Origin: Hydractinia symbiolongicarpus
Lineage: Eukaryota; Cnidaria; Hydrozoa; Anthoathecata; Hydractiniidae
Direction of reading: 5' to 3'
Length of the DNA stretch: 60,000 nucleotides
NCBI RefSeq assembly: GCF_029227915.1
Contig: NC_079887.1
Span: 13,704,001 to 13,764,000 of the forward strand
Made by a program: the position numbers and the translations under genes
Shown here: positions 1 through 11,962 of the stretch, one piece after another
Layout of the letters: every line of letters begins with the position of its first letter
Numbering within the stretch: position 1 is the stretch's first letter
Notes under the pieces: generated by a model
Databases searched by the model: none
What the model saw: only the letters and a program-made list of their open reading frames with translations
What the model was told of the DNA's origin: nothing

Positions 1-223
1 AAATTGTTGGTGGACAAAAGAATTTAAGTTTGCAAAGTTGACCTTAGAAAATGTGCACAATACAGATAAAAAATTGCGAATGTGTATACTTTTATTGCGG
101 TGGAGTAACCGTAAACAGCTAATTGTATCCCTCTTATTCTAAGGTTTTCGATCCGTCTATCTTCAAGCAGCTGCTATAATGCACCTTGCGAACATTAATT
201 TGTACTTATATCTTTTATTACAG
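1..223 (+). other. Intron of gene 0 (partial paralogue)
   Basis: This stretch precedes a splice acceptor at 222-223. It resembles by eye the intron at 24526-24968 of gene A: both contain an AAAAATTG...TTTTATTG(C/T)GG segment and end in a pyrimidine-rich tract and CAG. I see no coding sequence in it. Confidence 0.55.
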
Positions 224-585
224 GTCAAAAAACGGCTACGAGACATCATCAACTGTAACAACAATGTTTTCATTGGTTCCGAGTTATGGGCGTTTTACGG
301 CTATCTGTACACTCGTTGTACAATGTTAAACGGTGTTTATACTGAATTGTCTGCATGCAAAATGAGATTTAAAGCTGCGAACAATTCGTGCAACAAATAC
401 GGTTAGTTGAGTTATTTATTATTTACATTTTTATATATCTGTCTTAAAAGAAGCTTTTTACTAAGCTAGACACAACGCCTCCATGATTTTAAAAACAAAG
501 CAATAGCAAAAGTGATCGATGATCATTTTTTCTTATTTCAGGTTGGTTCCATCAACTAATGAAACAGGTATATAGGAAGTGGTAA
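224..585 (+). CDS. 3' end of VWA/TSP1 paralogue 'gene 0' (last two exons, partial)
   Basis: Two exons, 224-401 (phase 0 to 1) and 542-585, joined at G|GT with stop TAA at 583-585. They encode the last 73 residues of a protein whose 5' part lies left of the window. The sequence is closely similar to the last two exons of gene A (24969-25146 and 25298-25341): same exon lengths (178 and 44 nt), same splice phases, and the same ending MKQVYRKW. The segment is charged at its start (KKRLRD), Cys-containing (INCNNN, ARCT/TRCT, SACK/CACQ, NNSC) and has no transmembrane stretch, so the product should be secreted if the rest resembles gene A. I recognise no named domain. Gene 0 is the left member of a tandem array with genes A and B. 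Confidence 0.7.
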
Positions 586-774
586 AAGAAAAGGAAAACT
601 TTTATTTACGCATATGTTACGTGTAATGTTTCATGTGTAAACAGGGCAGTATTATCATGGAAGTATTCTAGTAAATTTGTTTTGGTGACAGTTAGTAGGT
701 AAAAATTAGCTTCTGGTTAAAAGTAAGTCTTTTCCGATTTTTTTTCTAATTTGTTGTTAGTATTGGCCAAGGAT
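586..774 (+). other. 3' flank / likely 3' UTR of gene 0
   Basis: Sequence after the stop codon closely matches the flank of gene A at 25342-25530 (shared TTTTATTTACGCATAT and GGGCAGTATTATCATGGAAG segments). This shows that the duplication unit includes downstream DNA. No canonical AATAAA is visible here. Confidence 0.5.
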
Positions 775-916
775 GGACGAGTATAGTGGTGGGTTAGTAT
801 GGACGAACATGGTATTGGATGGGAACGGCATTGGGTGAGTATGGACGAACATGTTGTTAGGTGAGTACGGTGTTTGATAAGTATGGACGAATATAGTGTT
901 GGGTGGGTTTGGCTGA
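775..916. repeat. Degenerate GT-rich minisatellite downstream of gene 0
   Basis: Imperfect tandem units of the type TATGGACGAAYATGGTGTTGGGTGAG are repeated about six times, with unit length varying. A longer related array lies at the same position downstream of gene A (25535-25995). A Pro/Thr/Ser-rich antisense reading frame through it is a translation of the repeat, not a gene. Confidence 0.75.
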
Positions 917-3425
917 TTCTATTTATTTTCTGCATATGTAATCAAAACCAAAAAGTCCAAAAGTCCAAAAACTGATTTTCAATCCATTGACTTACAAAAC
1001 AAACAGGTAATTTTCACTAAAGAAATGATGTTCATGTCATGCAAATATAACGATACATCAACTTGTGGATAAGCAACGGATAGTTTTAATAGAAACCGCT
1101 GAGATGTACCTCCCTTTTACTAAACTCCTTGCTTGGATAAAGTCTTATTGCCATGACGACAATATCGTGAAAGATATTTAGTTATAAAATTCCTGTTTTG
1201 CGAACAATGTAATTAATCACAATGGCTCTGCAGACCAACTGTGTTGATGTGCACTAAGAACTTGATCATGTGATAATAAATTGACGGACAAGATATACTC
1301 TTGCGAACATCATTACTTCGTATATTTATTCTCTTTTTTTAATTTTCTTGCATTGTGAACGACCATGAGCACATTTTGAATCGATACTTTAAATTACACC
1401 ATGCTTTCCCAATACCAGAGCAATTTTTTTTGACTTTGGGTGTCGAAATCATTCCGTTTTGCATATCGGATAGATTCAGTTTCGTGTGAACGTCCACCTT
1501 TTCCCTATCACAAATTTCATATATTTATCATAACCCTATAACCTATATGTTTGCATACATAGGGAATTTTACTACATGGACATATAGTTTCATATAATAA
1601 AACGGCATGCTGATATAGCTAGTACGAAAAACACTCTCAGCTATTCTCTTTAAAGAATAATATTGTTCAACGGCCCGTAAAAATGTAACATTTTGCTTAT
1701 TTTGATCCCATATGGCTATTGCATAGGTAAAAAACATAGGTAACAAACGAACCTCGTTTCCAGGATTCTTTGACCACAGAACGGTTGTTACGCAGCGAAA
1801 AATGATAAGGTTACGAGATAATTGGAATTTTTGAAATTTTTAAGCTAGTCAGGCGTAAATTTGACGTTCGCTTTCAAAGCAAAATTTTGAGATGTGGATG
1901 TTGAACGAAGTTGAAGCCTTTTTATTTTTATTTTCAAAAAGGGACTGAAATTTTGTTTCCGTTAATTTTCATAAATATAAGGTAAAAATTGAATTAACCA
2001 GCTACTCCATAAAATAATGTATAATATATAGGACTAGTAGTATGCCCTTAGAAATGTTAAATCTGCTAAGTTAGAGTTCAACAACAGCTTAAAAATACTA
2101 AAATAAAATTTAAATTAAAAATATGCCAATCCAGCATATTTCATGGAGTCATACAAAAAAGAATTACCACAAAACTCCAAAACGTGTGCATTATTTAAAA
2201 TATGTCAATAAGTGTATTGTGTCCGGTCATTCTGTTTAAAGGTTTTACACAATGTTAAATATTAACAACTAATGTGTTAAGTTGTATACTTCACTCTATG
2301 AATTTTCTTTTTATCAGATATGCCACAAAAAGAACGATTTGCGAGTAGTTAGTTCTAATGTAACAAAACCATTTTTTCGTTATATTGCATACCGTCCTCT
2401 CCCACAAAAGTTTAACCATAATATGTAAATAATCAATAATTTACGATACGATATTATTATTTACAAAATTTTATCATATCTTTTTAATTCATACCGCCCT
2501 TGCCAATAAACCGAAATGTCAAAAAGAGTAATTCTAAATGAACCAAGTAATTATAAATCAACCAAAATGAGTCATCTCTTTAATACTTCCAGCAATCTTC
2601 GATGTTGAGCCTTTTGTAGAAAGTCTTATTCCTTTTAATCTGACATTAATTTAGCTAAACAAAGAACAGAATGGTTATTCTAATTACAAAAAACATTTCT
2701 AAGGATCATCATTGAAAAATTAAATTAATAATTTTGTTGTTTGCGAAGGATACCTTAATGTAAACAATAAAAATACTTTATTGCCAAAAAATATGAGTTT
2801 TAACTGCGAGAAAATGTTAATAGCTCTTAGTAAGAGATACTAAGAATTTTTAAGGATTTCAACCTTGAATTGTAAAAAAATTATATATAATGGTTTTGGG
2901 TTACTTAAAGCAGGAGTTAACTTTTTTTAACATGAAAAATTTAAAAACGTATGTTTTTCCTTTTCCTCTCCGTCTTTTTTAAGGTTTACAAAAGCTAATA
3001 TGGCATGATTTATGACGTAAAAATGTGTTCAAAGTTGTTTTCGCCAAGAAAAACCTGCCAGATACCTACAACGACTACACTAAATATCGCGTTATTATTG
3101 TCCCGCATGAACTTTAGATAGTAGATAAGGTTATTTTCGCTTGAGCAAAGCGAATTTTAAAGCTTTTAGTTTTGTTTGGTAGTTCTAACAGGGATAATCT
3201 CAAACTTTTTTCTTTTGAAATTTCGGTCAAAGTCTCGGTCTCTTTTGATGCTTACAAGGGCTAATTCAGCGCTATTTATGACGTAAAGGTTGTTTAGAAA
3301 GCAGAAAGCGGTGAAAAAACTCCCAGGTTTATTCTAATAAACAGAAATTCTTGAGTTTTTTACAATCCTCGACGTTTGTTTAAAGCGCTTGTTTAAACTT
3401 TGTTTTTGTTTAACTTTTGTGTCCT
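917..3425. other. Intergenic, no gene seen
   Basis: AT-rich sequence with no convincing ORF, splice-site pattern or family match on either strand. Small features only: a doubled AAAAGTCCAA at 950-970, and an internal imperfect repeat about 270 bp apart around 2985-3030 and 3240-3300 (shared ATTTATGACGTAAA). Confidence 0.5.
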
Positions 3426-3970
3426 TTATTACAAGCTCGTGAGCTTGTATTAAAACGCAAATGTGTCCTACAAGAATGGAAATTTTTGCCTTTCTGAGCA
3501 CCGACACGGGAGTCGTCGTGTGTTCGAATCTCATCTTGGTAACTATTTTTACCTTTTTTTCTTTTTTCTTTTTTAAAAAGATAAGACAAGTGTTCAAAAC
3601 ACTTGTTTAACTAACTAGTAAATAAAGGTGTTTCCACCAAACTTTTTAAAAGTGAATGTAGGCAGAATTAACTGAATTAATGAATTTTGCAAATTTTGAG
3701 GTTTGTGGGTTTGTGGTCTTTCTTCTTCCTGTCAGTCGGTTCACCCAAGACGGACCCATCGAAAATTAAAAGTTCGAGGAATTTTCCGTTCAGGAAGGTC
3801 TCACAAATCAATTTTGAAAAATAAGTGTGTAACAATTATTGCGTAACTGAATAGTAAAATATGTCGTGTCTAACTTCGTAACAAAAATCCCAATTTGATA
3901 GACAGCCTTTTGTAAACTTTATTCGCGAGGTTGTTTGCGTATATCATACGTCTTGTTATAATTGAAAAGG
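3426..3970. repeat. Dispersed repeat, copy 1
   Basis: Begins near ACAAGCTCGTGAGCTTGT, a short palindrome. Its later part (about 3620-3960: TGTTTCCACCAA, GAGGAATTTTCCGTTCA, GATAGACAGC) recurs at about 36196-36560, directly upstream of gene B exon 1. The first 200 bp contain GTGTTCGAATCTC, which resembles a tRNA T-arm/box B, followed by T-rich runs. No box A or cloverleaf is visible, so I do not call a tRNA. Confidence 0.5.
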
Positions 3971-5336
3971 CACTTTACATATTCTGTTAGTTCCTTCTTT
4001 ATATGTTGTGTATGCAGACTGAGAGACTCTCCCGATAATGCTTTTTTTCAGCGGTTGATAGACATTTTAATTTTGACCCAACCATCTTCCTTTTTTTGTT
4101 TGCCCATGTACTCAAAGTCGTATCAAACAGCCTACTTTCGAATATTTTTTGTTGGCACGCATTTTATGGACAGCTGTAGAAATTTTTGGGTTAACTTTCC
4201 CTTTAAGCCATTATAAATTATATACATGTCATTGTTCACAGACGCAAACTTCACCTTCCAGTAATTTAACACCTGTACGAAATATATTAAATAAAAGTTC
4301 TAACAAGAATAGTTTTATATGAAATTTACTTCTTTAAAAAAGTGTTGTGTGCTCTTATGTAAATTTTAAAAATCGACTATGATATTATGTGTTGCACCAA
4401 TGATGTAGGGTATGATTTTAATACTATGTGATGAATAAAATAGTTGTTATTTGAAGAATTATTTCAAGAATTACATTAATGTACAGCTTTTCATATTATG
4501 GTTGCCATATGAAATGCTATTGTATTTTAGGTTATCCTAATCTTTGTATAAGACGTTTTTCTGTCCTTATCAGTTAAAAATGTGGAATGTAAACAATCTT
4601 TTAACAATAGGTTAATTTGGAGCCGTCATTATTTTTTTACTTACTTTAAAGTCTCACTCAGATACTTGCACCTTGTACATACTGCTTGCATCTCTATTTT
4701 GTGTACATTATCCCACCTGACAGCACGAAGTAATTTTAATACTATATGGGAGGTCCAAAATTATAAACGTCGCGTAGAATTTAACGACATGTTTTGCTAC
4801 CATTTTAGAAAAAAATCAAAAAACAGGGGGTTTTCTCAGAGTAGAACGACTTCACATGTGAAAATATATGGTGCACGACACAAAACATCCGATTTCTACT
4901 TTCTTTGAGGTGCATTTTTCTAAGAATACTTCATATTTTTCATTGACAGTCAGTGATTCCATAAATATAGCACGTAAGCTCTGTAGAAAACCTAAACCTA
5001 TTAAAAACTATAAAGAAATTCACCTGGAAAATGCGCTATCAAAACATGGTTAAAACAGGCTAAAATACCTTATTTTTGACAAATTGACCTCCCAAAAAGA
5101 TATTTAACAACCAAAAATGCGTTTGACAGTCGTTAAGTTTTATTATTATATACCCGTAAGCAAAAACAGCCATTGAATAAATAATCGTATTCCACCCGTA
5201 TTATTCAATGCTTGTGACGTAACAATAGTTTTGACAAAACATTCGTAAACGCATGTTTTGATTTTATCCTTTCCGCCTCATTAATTTTTATCGTAATTAA
5301 CTGTGATTGGTTGTTTCTTAGTGGTCTGTTTTCTGA
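3971..5336. other. Intergenic, no gene seen
   Basis: Several short open frames occur (about 3962-4216, 4582-4908 and 4868-5053), but they lack recognisable domains, codon bias or splice context. I regard them as chance frames. Confidence 0.45.
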
Positions 5337-5360
5337 TTGGTCGATTTCCAAACACGTGAA

Positions 5361-5552
5361 ATGGCGGGAACTTTTTTGTCGAGAAAATTCTTTTTACAAA
5401 AACATCAAAACAAAGAAATCGAAACAAAAATGAATCGCTTCGGGGACATAGATAATGCAAGAATTGAAAAATTAATAATCGATAAAGATAGTGTTAATAC
5501 AAAAAAGAGTACTGAAGCAAGCTTTAGGTTATTTGAAGCTTATAATAAGTAG
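5361..5552 (+). CDS. Small ORF of unknown function (63 codons)
   Basis: The first ATG (5361, MAGTFLSRKF) follows two ATTGG (CCAAT-box-like) motifs at about 5304 and 5336, and the frame ends at TAG 5550-5552. The C-terminal part (IEKLIIDKDSVNTKKSTEAS) resembles the N-terminal helical segment found before tyrosine-recombinase-like domains in animal Crypton-type transposon proteins. That recognition is from memory and weak. A GTAGAT right after the last Asn codon could be a splice donor, in which case this is a first exon, but no downstream exon was found. It may be a transposon fragment or a chance ORF. Confidence 0.3.
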   Translation: MAGTFLSRKFFLQKHQNKEIETKMNRFGDIDNARIEKLIIDKDSVNTKKSTEASFRLFEAYNK

Positions 5553-6825
5553 ATATACAATTGTGTGTATTTTCGCGTCGTTTTTACAAGAACTTTCTTC
5601 TTTCTACTAGTTTGAAGTTCCAATGTTTATATGTTTAGTTTCGTGCGAGAGATTAACCAGATAGCATTCTCGTGGGAGATATAGGCAATCTTGTTTTGTA
5701 CTTCTATTTTGTTTCATACTACGATTATCTAAGAATTGTACATTAATAAAGCTATGGTTTCACAAAAGATAATAAGAAAGGAGAGGTTTAATTGTTGATT
5801 TTTTTAAAAAATCAAAGTTTGTCAATTTTACCCACCCCCTGTTAACTTAATAAGGTTTATCGCAATGATGCCCAACTAGATAAACTTAAAGCATAGTCTT
5901 CAACCCTTGTACAATTAAAACAAAAAGAACGGACTGAAGACTAACTTGCGCATGAAAAAGTTCTTCCGCAGCACGAACTTTTTTGTGAAGATTTTTGTAA
6001 AGAAGAGAAAGCACTAGAAACTTTATCACAGACCATGCGGGCTTAATTATTATATAACGAGAACGTCACACATAATTATAATTTATTGTTTTTTTTAACA
6101 AATCAAAATAACGCATTTATGCAGTCAGGGGGTTAGGGAATAAATAACCGCGAAAAAAACGAAAAACAAAATGTCGCTCCCCGTGAAAACATTCTACGCG
6201 ACGGTATTATATCGCTTTAAACACAAGTAATCCAGCTTGTTATTATGTAGTTGTATATATAGATTGTATACATATTTTACATAGTTTGAGGCTTGAAGAT
6301 AATCGGATAGTGGGAAAGCCTTTAATTAATTTTCTGTGTGTGTGTTTTAACCCTAAAGATTTTTGTCACATCACTGGGAATGGGTCTATCTTTGTCATAA
6401 AACTCAGCATTTTTCTTGTGTGCGTTTAAACTAGTATTGTTTTCGTAAGAATTAATTGCTTGATGCTGTAATTGGTTTGGTCTAATTAGTAAAGATAACC
6501 AAAACAATATTTCTAGATTTTAATGTTGAAAGAAAATAGTGTCTGATCAGTAAGTATCCACACACTGCAAGTTGGACACAGAGATTACCATTTCCCTTCG
6601 ATGATGATGTGAATAACAATAACCAATATTTTATGTCAAGAGAATTAAGTAGTTATCAGTACTTATAATCTAAAACAATTACACATATTCTGGTCTGCAA
6701 AATAGACTCTAAATTACTCTAGATATTTAGTAAACAAAAAGTACGACAGTGTAAAAAGGATTAGCATATTAATAGAATAATCTCATAATTTTTCAGGTAT
6801 AACCTCCTGTGAGCGAAATAACTAC
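5553..6825. other. Intergenic, no gene seen
   Basis: AT-rich, with no supported coding region. AATAAAG near 5746 could serve as a polyadenylation signal for the small ORF at 5361-5552 if that is expressed. Confidence 0.4.
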
Positions 6826-6829
6826 CCCC

Positions 6830-8215
6830 GGAAAAACTACAAAACTATGTCATTAAATGTTACAAAAAATAGGGTAATGGGATGAAGGAGTGAGGGCGCA
6901 ATAGGGTTAAATATGAAATTTAACTTGCTAATGAATTTGGATTTTTGTAAGAATAATTATCCTACATCTAGATTCATTATATGTGCAAAGATTTCTTCTA
7001 GTGGTTAGAGATTGGATAAGCCAATACAAAATTTGTCATGAAAAAGTTCAGCAGTTTCTTATATTGAACAATAGTGTGTAGCTCTCGATTTAATACTCTC
7101 GCTATATTAAATGTCCTTAAAAACGTCACCGTTCATTTCTCATCCTTTCTTAACAAGCAGAACGTTGTAAACAAAATTCGCAGACTCCTTATCTAAAGAC
7201 GCACTGACGATGCAATTGAAATAGTGAAGATAAAACATAGAACACCAAGTCTAACGACCTGTTTTAAGCGACAACTCCGTCTCCTGAGTTTGTTAGGATT
7301 CCTTTATGATTGGATAAAAAGCTGAAAAGTGCTGCCGGTAAAGTTTTTTTTAGGTGCGTGAATCATGAAAAAGATGTTTATAAACAAAAACAGAAATAAT
7401 ACAAAATCAGTGATATGCATCAGAGAGATTAAAGCATAATTACAAAACGACCAAATCCATTTAATACGAAAAATTCCTGATCATACTGTATTCTATAGCT
7501 ATCTTCATTCTTTTATGAATAGGTAATCCAATTTAGGCATATACATTGCCATCAATTAACAACTCTCCTTATTTACACAGAAAACAGATTGAAAAGCGGT
7601 CTGTCAAGAAGCCATTAGGTATGTGTATTATTTTTTGTTGCATCTATTTTTAATTACAATCAATTGTAGATTTTTAGAACTCCAGATTTTATAAATTCCC
7701 TAACTTTTCAAACTTTCTTTGCGGTACCTTCAGTATTTATTATTATTATTATTCCGAAAATTTATACAGGATATAGCCACTTCAGTGATTAAAACACTGT
7801 TATTAATGTCGGTCCTGTGTTTGGAATGTATACATTAAGTATACACCGGCATTACCTATCCAATTTTCCTCACATTGCATGGATTGACCCGTAGTTGTAG
7901 TAAAGACACTAGCTACACATGCCCGCGCTGTGGACCGAAGCACTGACCTTCTGATTACGAAGCGAACTCCATAACCAGTCCATGCGCTACAAGAAAGCCT
8001 TACGTTTTAACTCGGACACCCGATTATTCGAATTCCCTGGTTATTTGAACAAAGAAGTCAATAACCCCAATTTTTGAATTATTATTCAGGCAAATGAAAA
8101 AACCGGGAAGAATATTTTTTTTGCCCAATGCATGCTTATGATTACAATAATGTTAAGGGTATCAAATACTGTGATAATTGTTATGTACGTATGTTAGCTC
8201 TTTAATAATTACCTT
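6830..8215. repeat. Intergenic block duplicated at about 32790-33800
   Basis: Long stretches match by eye to 32790-33800: GGAGTGAGGGCGCAATAGGG, ATTTCTTCTAGTG, GAAAAGCGGTCTGTCAAGAA, and GGTTATTTGAAC followed by TCAATAACCCC. The offset is about 25.9 kb, close to the gene A/gene B spacing, so the segmental duplication includes intergenic DNA. A SINE (about 7728-8015) interrupts this copy but not the other. Confidence 0.7.
7728..8015 (-). mobile_element. tRNA-derived SINE-like insertion
   Basis: On the minus strand it starts in a tRNA-like head (TGGTTATGGAGTTCGC, then box-B-like GCTTCGGTCC) and continues through CACAGCGCGGGCATG and GTCAATCCATGCAATGTGAG. It ends in a (TAA)n tail, seen on + as TATTATTATTATTATTATT at 7736-7752. 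Related pieces occur at 26255-26445 and 27240-27380 on +. The duplicated block at about 33620 lacks it, which gives a natural empty site. Confidence 0.65.
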
Positions 8216-8330
8216 TTCAAATTTTACAAGTCCTTTCAACATAAGAAATCAGGTTATTTTCATTACGTAGAATCCTTCTACATGTTTTCCACGTAATTAA
8301 TCCAATTTTCCGATTCCTTCTGATGTCTTA

Positions 8331-8820
8331 CAACGTTTTGTGCGAACTATGTAAAATCCGGAAAGAGTGTTTAATAACTTTTATTTGGCTTTTTAGAAAA
8401 TTTAAATAGAATGTAAGAATTCGCTCTAAAACTAAAGTAATTGAATTTTAAGGAGATGGTGGTATTTTGAACGAAATTCAAGCTTTTGATGACGTCATAG
8501 AAAAAGTACTGACATAATCAAAAATTTGTTGCTGCCATTTTGTTCCTTTTGTGACGTGTTATAAGTGTACTAAGTTTGGTTCAATTTGGACAAGCACATG
8601 AAAAGTTATTGGTCATAATATGTTCGAAAACCCCCCGACGGAATAGCGTTAAAAGATTTATCTATGCTAGAAACTCTCATTTGTTTTGTTGCATATGACA
8701 ATTATAACAACACATGGTGTGTAGAGTATTAATAATAGTAATCTGTAAATAAATTCTAAAGGCTAAATCAAAGTTATTTGGCATAATTTCCGGATTTTAC
8801 ATAGTTCGCATAAAAAGTTG
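8331..8820. mobile_element. MITE-like element with ~34-bp terminal inverted repeats
   Basis: TGCGAACTATGTAAAATCCG at 8341 continues to 8364 and is mirrored exactly at 8787-8810. With two mismatches the arms extend to 8331-8364 and 8787-8820. The ~490 bp between the outer ends carry no ORF. Target-site duplication and superfamily were not resolved. Confidence 0.6.
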
Positions 8821-9139
8821 CGAAAAATTGTCCGCAAATCAGCTTTTTTCAGACTTTTGGATGAAATCCGAAAAAATCGGCAAATTGTATTAATCACGTA
8901 TCCAAAACCTGCAGAAGGATTCAGGGGCGGATCTAGGTTTAGGCAGCCTAGGCAATTGCCTAAGCCTAATTTTGTGGCCGTAGAAAAAACATTAATAATC
9001 GCTAAAAACAGAATTATTTTTGTTAATTTGTTTTTGGCATCCTGCTCATTTCGACATCATGACGATGCGGCGTTTTATCAATTTTTTTATCATTGATATT
9101 TTACTCAAAAGCAAATCCGGGGCGATCTTAGGCAAAAAT

Positions 9140-9325
9140 GTCGATTCGCCTAAAACGTCTGCGGCTTTTAAAGTTCCGAATGAATGAAAATCAAAGATGG
9201 AAGAAAAAACGCCTAAAACGTCCGCGGGTTTTCAAGTTCCAATGAATGAATTTTTGATATGGGAAGAAAAAACGCCTAAAACGTACGTGAGTGTTAATTT
9301 TAAACGCCTAAAACGACCACGGGTA
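9140..9325. repeat. GCCTAAAACG minisatellite
   Basis: Four occurrences of CGCCTAAAACG at about 9148, 9210, 9272 and 9304. The first three lie in longer units containing AAGTTCC(G)AATGAATG and GGAAGAAAAAACGCCTAAAAC. The array lies inside the hAT-like element. Confidence 0.65.
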
Positions 9326-9586
9326 TGGTTACATGCACGACAAGTGGATGCTTCTTTTTCAACATGGTTTAGCTGGGTCAGGTCCAATTGCAGGAAGCAC
9401 CTCAAGTGGCTAGAATAAATCAAAGTAATTGTATGCTAGCTAAGTTAAATAAAGAATTTTTGAATTTGGAAACCCTTTCAGATATTAAAAGGATTGGAAA
9501 TTCTGGAGGGAAGTGTTGTTGTTACGTGTGCCATGTTGTTGTCTTAAACCAAACCTTCATCCTGCCTCTGCAAAAGACAATAAATA

Positions 9587-10298
9587 CAGTAGACTCCCGG
9601 TTATTCGAAGCCTCAAGGGGGATAAGAATTTAATTCGAATAACCGGGAGTTCGAATAACTAAAAAATTCGTTTTCCCGCCAGATTTTCAACTTAACCTTA
9701 ATGGGATGGACTTTTCTTAAGTAATTGAGGCATTGTGGTAGACAAATATGCAGTGGCGGTCTGCAAAAAAGGAGATATTGTTGGTCATTTGCCTAAAGGA
9801 AAAACAGGAAAATTTGCCAAAACGATATTTTACTTTCTGAAGTCAGAGATGTTGTGTACTTGCAAAGTAAAAGTGACAGGGAAAAGAACTAACTTTGGAG
9901 ATGATAAGGGATTGAGGATCCCCTGTTTGCTTCAATTCTCTGGACCGAAGGAGAATATTGAACTTTTGAAGAAATTGCTTGAAGAGTGTAAATAACCATG
10001 AATATTGAAACCTGATTTTTTGAAGAAAAAAAGTGTTTTAATCGCTGAAAATCAATGTTCTCACTCGACGATCTCCCAATAAGAAAAATTTGAATAACTG
10101 AGGGTGACTTAGCCTATAATTGACCCCAAGGGGAATAAAAATCACTTCGAATAACCGAATTATTCGAATAACTGAAGTTCGAATAACCGAGAGTGTTTTT
10201 GCCTGAGTTGGGTAAGCAGATCCAAGGGGAACGCCATCTCACTTCGAATAACCGAATTATTCGAATAAGTGCAGGTTCGAATAACCGGGAGTCTACTG
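9587..10298. mobile_element. Tigger/pogo-type non-autonomous transposon (712 bp)
   Basis: The terminal inverted repeats are CAGTAGACTCCCGGTTATTC (start 9587) and its complement ending at 10298, flanked by TA on both sides (9585-9586 and 10299-10300), the pogo/Tc1-mariner target duplication. The right half contains a ~80-bp direct repeat of subterminal sequence (about 10130-10196 and 10230-10298) rich in TTCGAATAACCG. There is no DDE transposase. It is nested in the hAT-like element at 8922-11954. Confidence 0.8.
9735..9995 (+). pseudogene. HIRAN-like domain ORF carried in the Tigger element
   Basis: An open frame of about 86 codons ends with TAA (9993-9995) and lacks an obvious ATG at its start. 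Segments such as VDKYAVAVCKKGDIVGHLPK and LRIPCLLQFSGPKENIELL fit the core of HIRAN-like domains as I remember them: YAVAV..G.IVGH.P, then RIPC.L.F. HIRAN domains usually bind DNA ends and occur in helicase or nuclease proteins, or as transposon-associated single domains. Here it lies wholly between Tigger terminal repeats, so it is probably captured cargo. Family assignment is by pattern only. Confidence 0.45.
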
Positions 10299-11920
10299 TA
10301 CATTGCTTTAAAGTAAGTAATACTTCATATATTTTAGTTTTCACTGCTGCTGGATTTAAGGCACTTTTGTGTCAAGAACTATTCTTAAAATTGGTAAACC
10401 ACCAGATGTTCTTACAAAACGTGTGATTAAAAAATTCTCTTTCTTATCAAAACAAAAGGTTTTAACTTGACCATGATCAAATGGATTGTTTGTTTATTAA
10501 AGCCCAATGCTAAACGAGATAACTGAGGCAATTTATGTAAACACTGTCTTGGCGGCCAAAAAAAATGTTTGCAGGTGCATGTTAAGTCTGGTATAGAGTA
10601 TTGCTAAGCTGCATGTGTATTAGTTAGAATTTTGTTAGTTTTTTGTTTATTGTCTTAAGGTCACAGTCTTCGTATAGCCGTTTATGCAACTGTGTATCTT
10701 TGTGTCCGTGTGGAAAAGGATAATTCTTGTAAGATAACTAAAGGACAGCTCTTTCATAAACGCAAACGTTTAAGCTAAACGGGATTGGGTCTGTAGATCC
10801 TCTTTCCCTGGGGATTTTCAGATATTACAAATGTTGTCAATCTCTGAAATCATACGCACTCGGATATGTGATCCTGTTAAGCAGGTGACGACAACAAGTT
10901 CATTATGAATCCTTAATATTGGAAAACTGTACACAATGGATATATATCTATATATCAAATGGATGAATATGATATCAAAATAACTTGTACTGATAGAAAT
11001 GATTTTCACGTAAAATGATACAGATCGAAACAAGAATTGCATGTTTAAGAACGTTCTGCTACAGACTGCAAACCAATGAAAATGTCATGTTAACTTTGCA
11101 TATGAGTAGAATTTGTATATATGTTGCTTTTTATGTAAGAATCTTCAGAATTGACCTAAGATTTCAAAGTACTAAAATACTTTTAAACACAGTTGACAGG
11201 GGCATGTGAGGGTAAATAATATGCAGACATGTTAAATGTTTTGATGTTATTTTTCTGATTTTTAACTCTTTTCTGGCTTAATAAACTGCTTAACCTTTGT
11301 GGAAATTTTTTAACAATAAAATTAATGCTTAATAGAAATTGGTGCAAAACTGCACCAGTGACCTTAATAATAAACTATATTAACTTCAAAAGGGGTAACT
11401 ACTATATACTTTTTGTAGACGTTTATTATGCGTTGCTATCTTACACATGCTGCTTTTGTTTTTGCATTTGCAGGTTGTTAACACAGGCTGTAATTTTCCA
11501 AACAATAATTCTTCGTTGCACTGCTGTTGACTATCTATTCCTAAAATTGTCTTGTAATGTAATTTTTTGTTGTATTATTAGCCATTAGACTTGTATATTT
11601 TAAAATAAAAGTAACTCCCCAAATTTGTAACTTGGCGATTACTTGTACTCGTATTAAATGCGTAAAACGTAAAAAAGATGCTAAGATGATACCATTGAAA
11701 GGAATTATGGCAACGCTAACCCTGTTTTGAGTCTAATTTACTAAACGGACGCGTTTTCCATCCGCATGTTTTAGCGAGGATACCAGTGTTAAACTACGGA
11801 GGTTACTTTTATTTATTGGGCTATAAAGACACTTTTATAACAAAAACACAAAACGCCCGCTTTACCTCGTACAACACCACAACCCTTGATATTACTTTGC
11901 CAAAAAATCTGTCAAATTTT
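10299..11920. other. Interior of the hAT-like element, no gene seen
   Basis: AT-rich sequence with short open frames on both strands and no recognisable transposase motifs. Confidence 0.4.
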
Positions 11921-11962
11921 GCCTAAGCAGAAAACAACCCTAGATCCGCTCCTGGGATTCTA

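Larger units (their letters stand above)
8922..11954. mobile_element. hAT-like DNA transposon remnant (~3.03 kb, non-autonomous)
   Basis: The left end CAGGGGCGGATCTAGGTTT (8922) is inverted at the right end (...CTAGATCCGCTCCTG, ending 11954), about 18 bp with two mismatches. GGATT flanks both sides (8917-8921 and 11955-11959), giving a 5-bp target duplication. CAGGGGCGGATC resembles hAT ends, but hAT elements normally make 8-bp duplications, so the assignment is tentative. No transposase was found inside. The interior holds a GCCTAAAACG minisatellite and a nested Tigger-type element. Confidence 0.5.

Noticed and set aside
3430-3560. tRNA gene suggested by GTGTTCGAATCTC and T-runs
   Set aside because: No box A, no foldable acceptor or anticodon arms; more likely part of a dispersed repeat.
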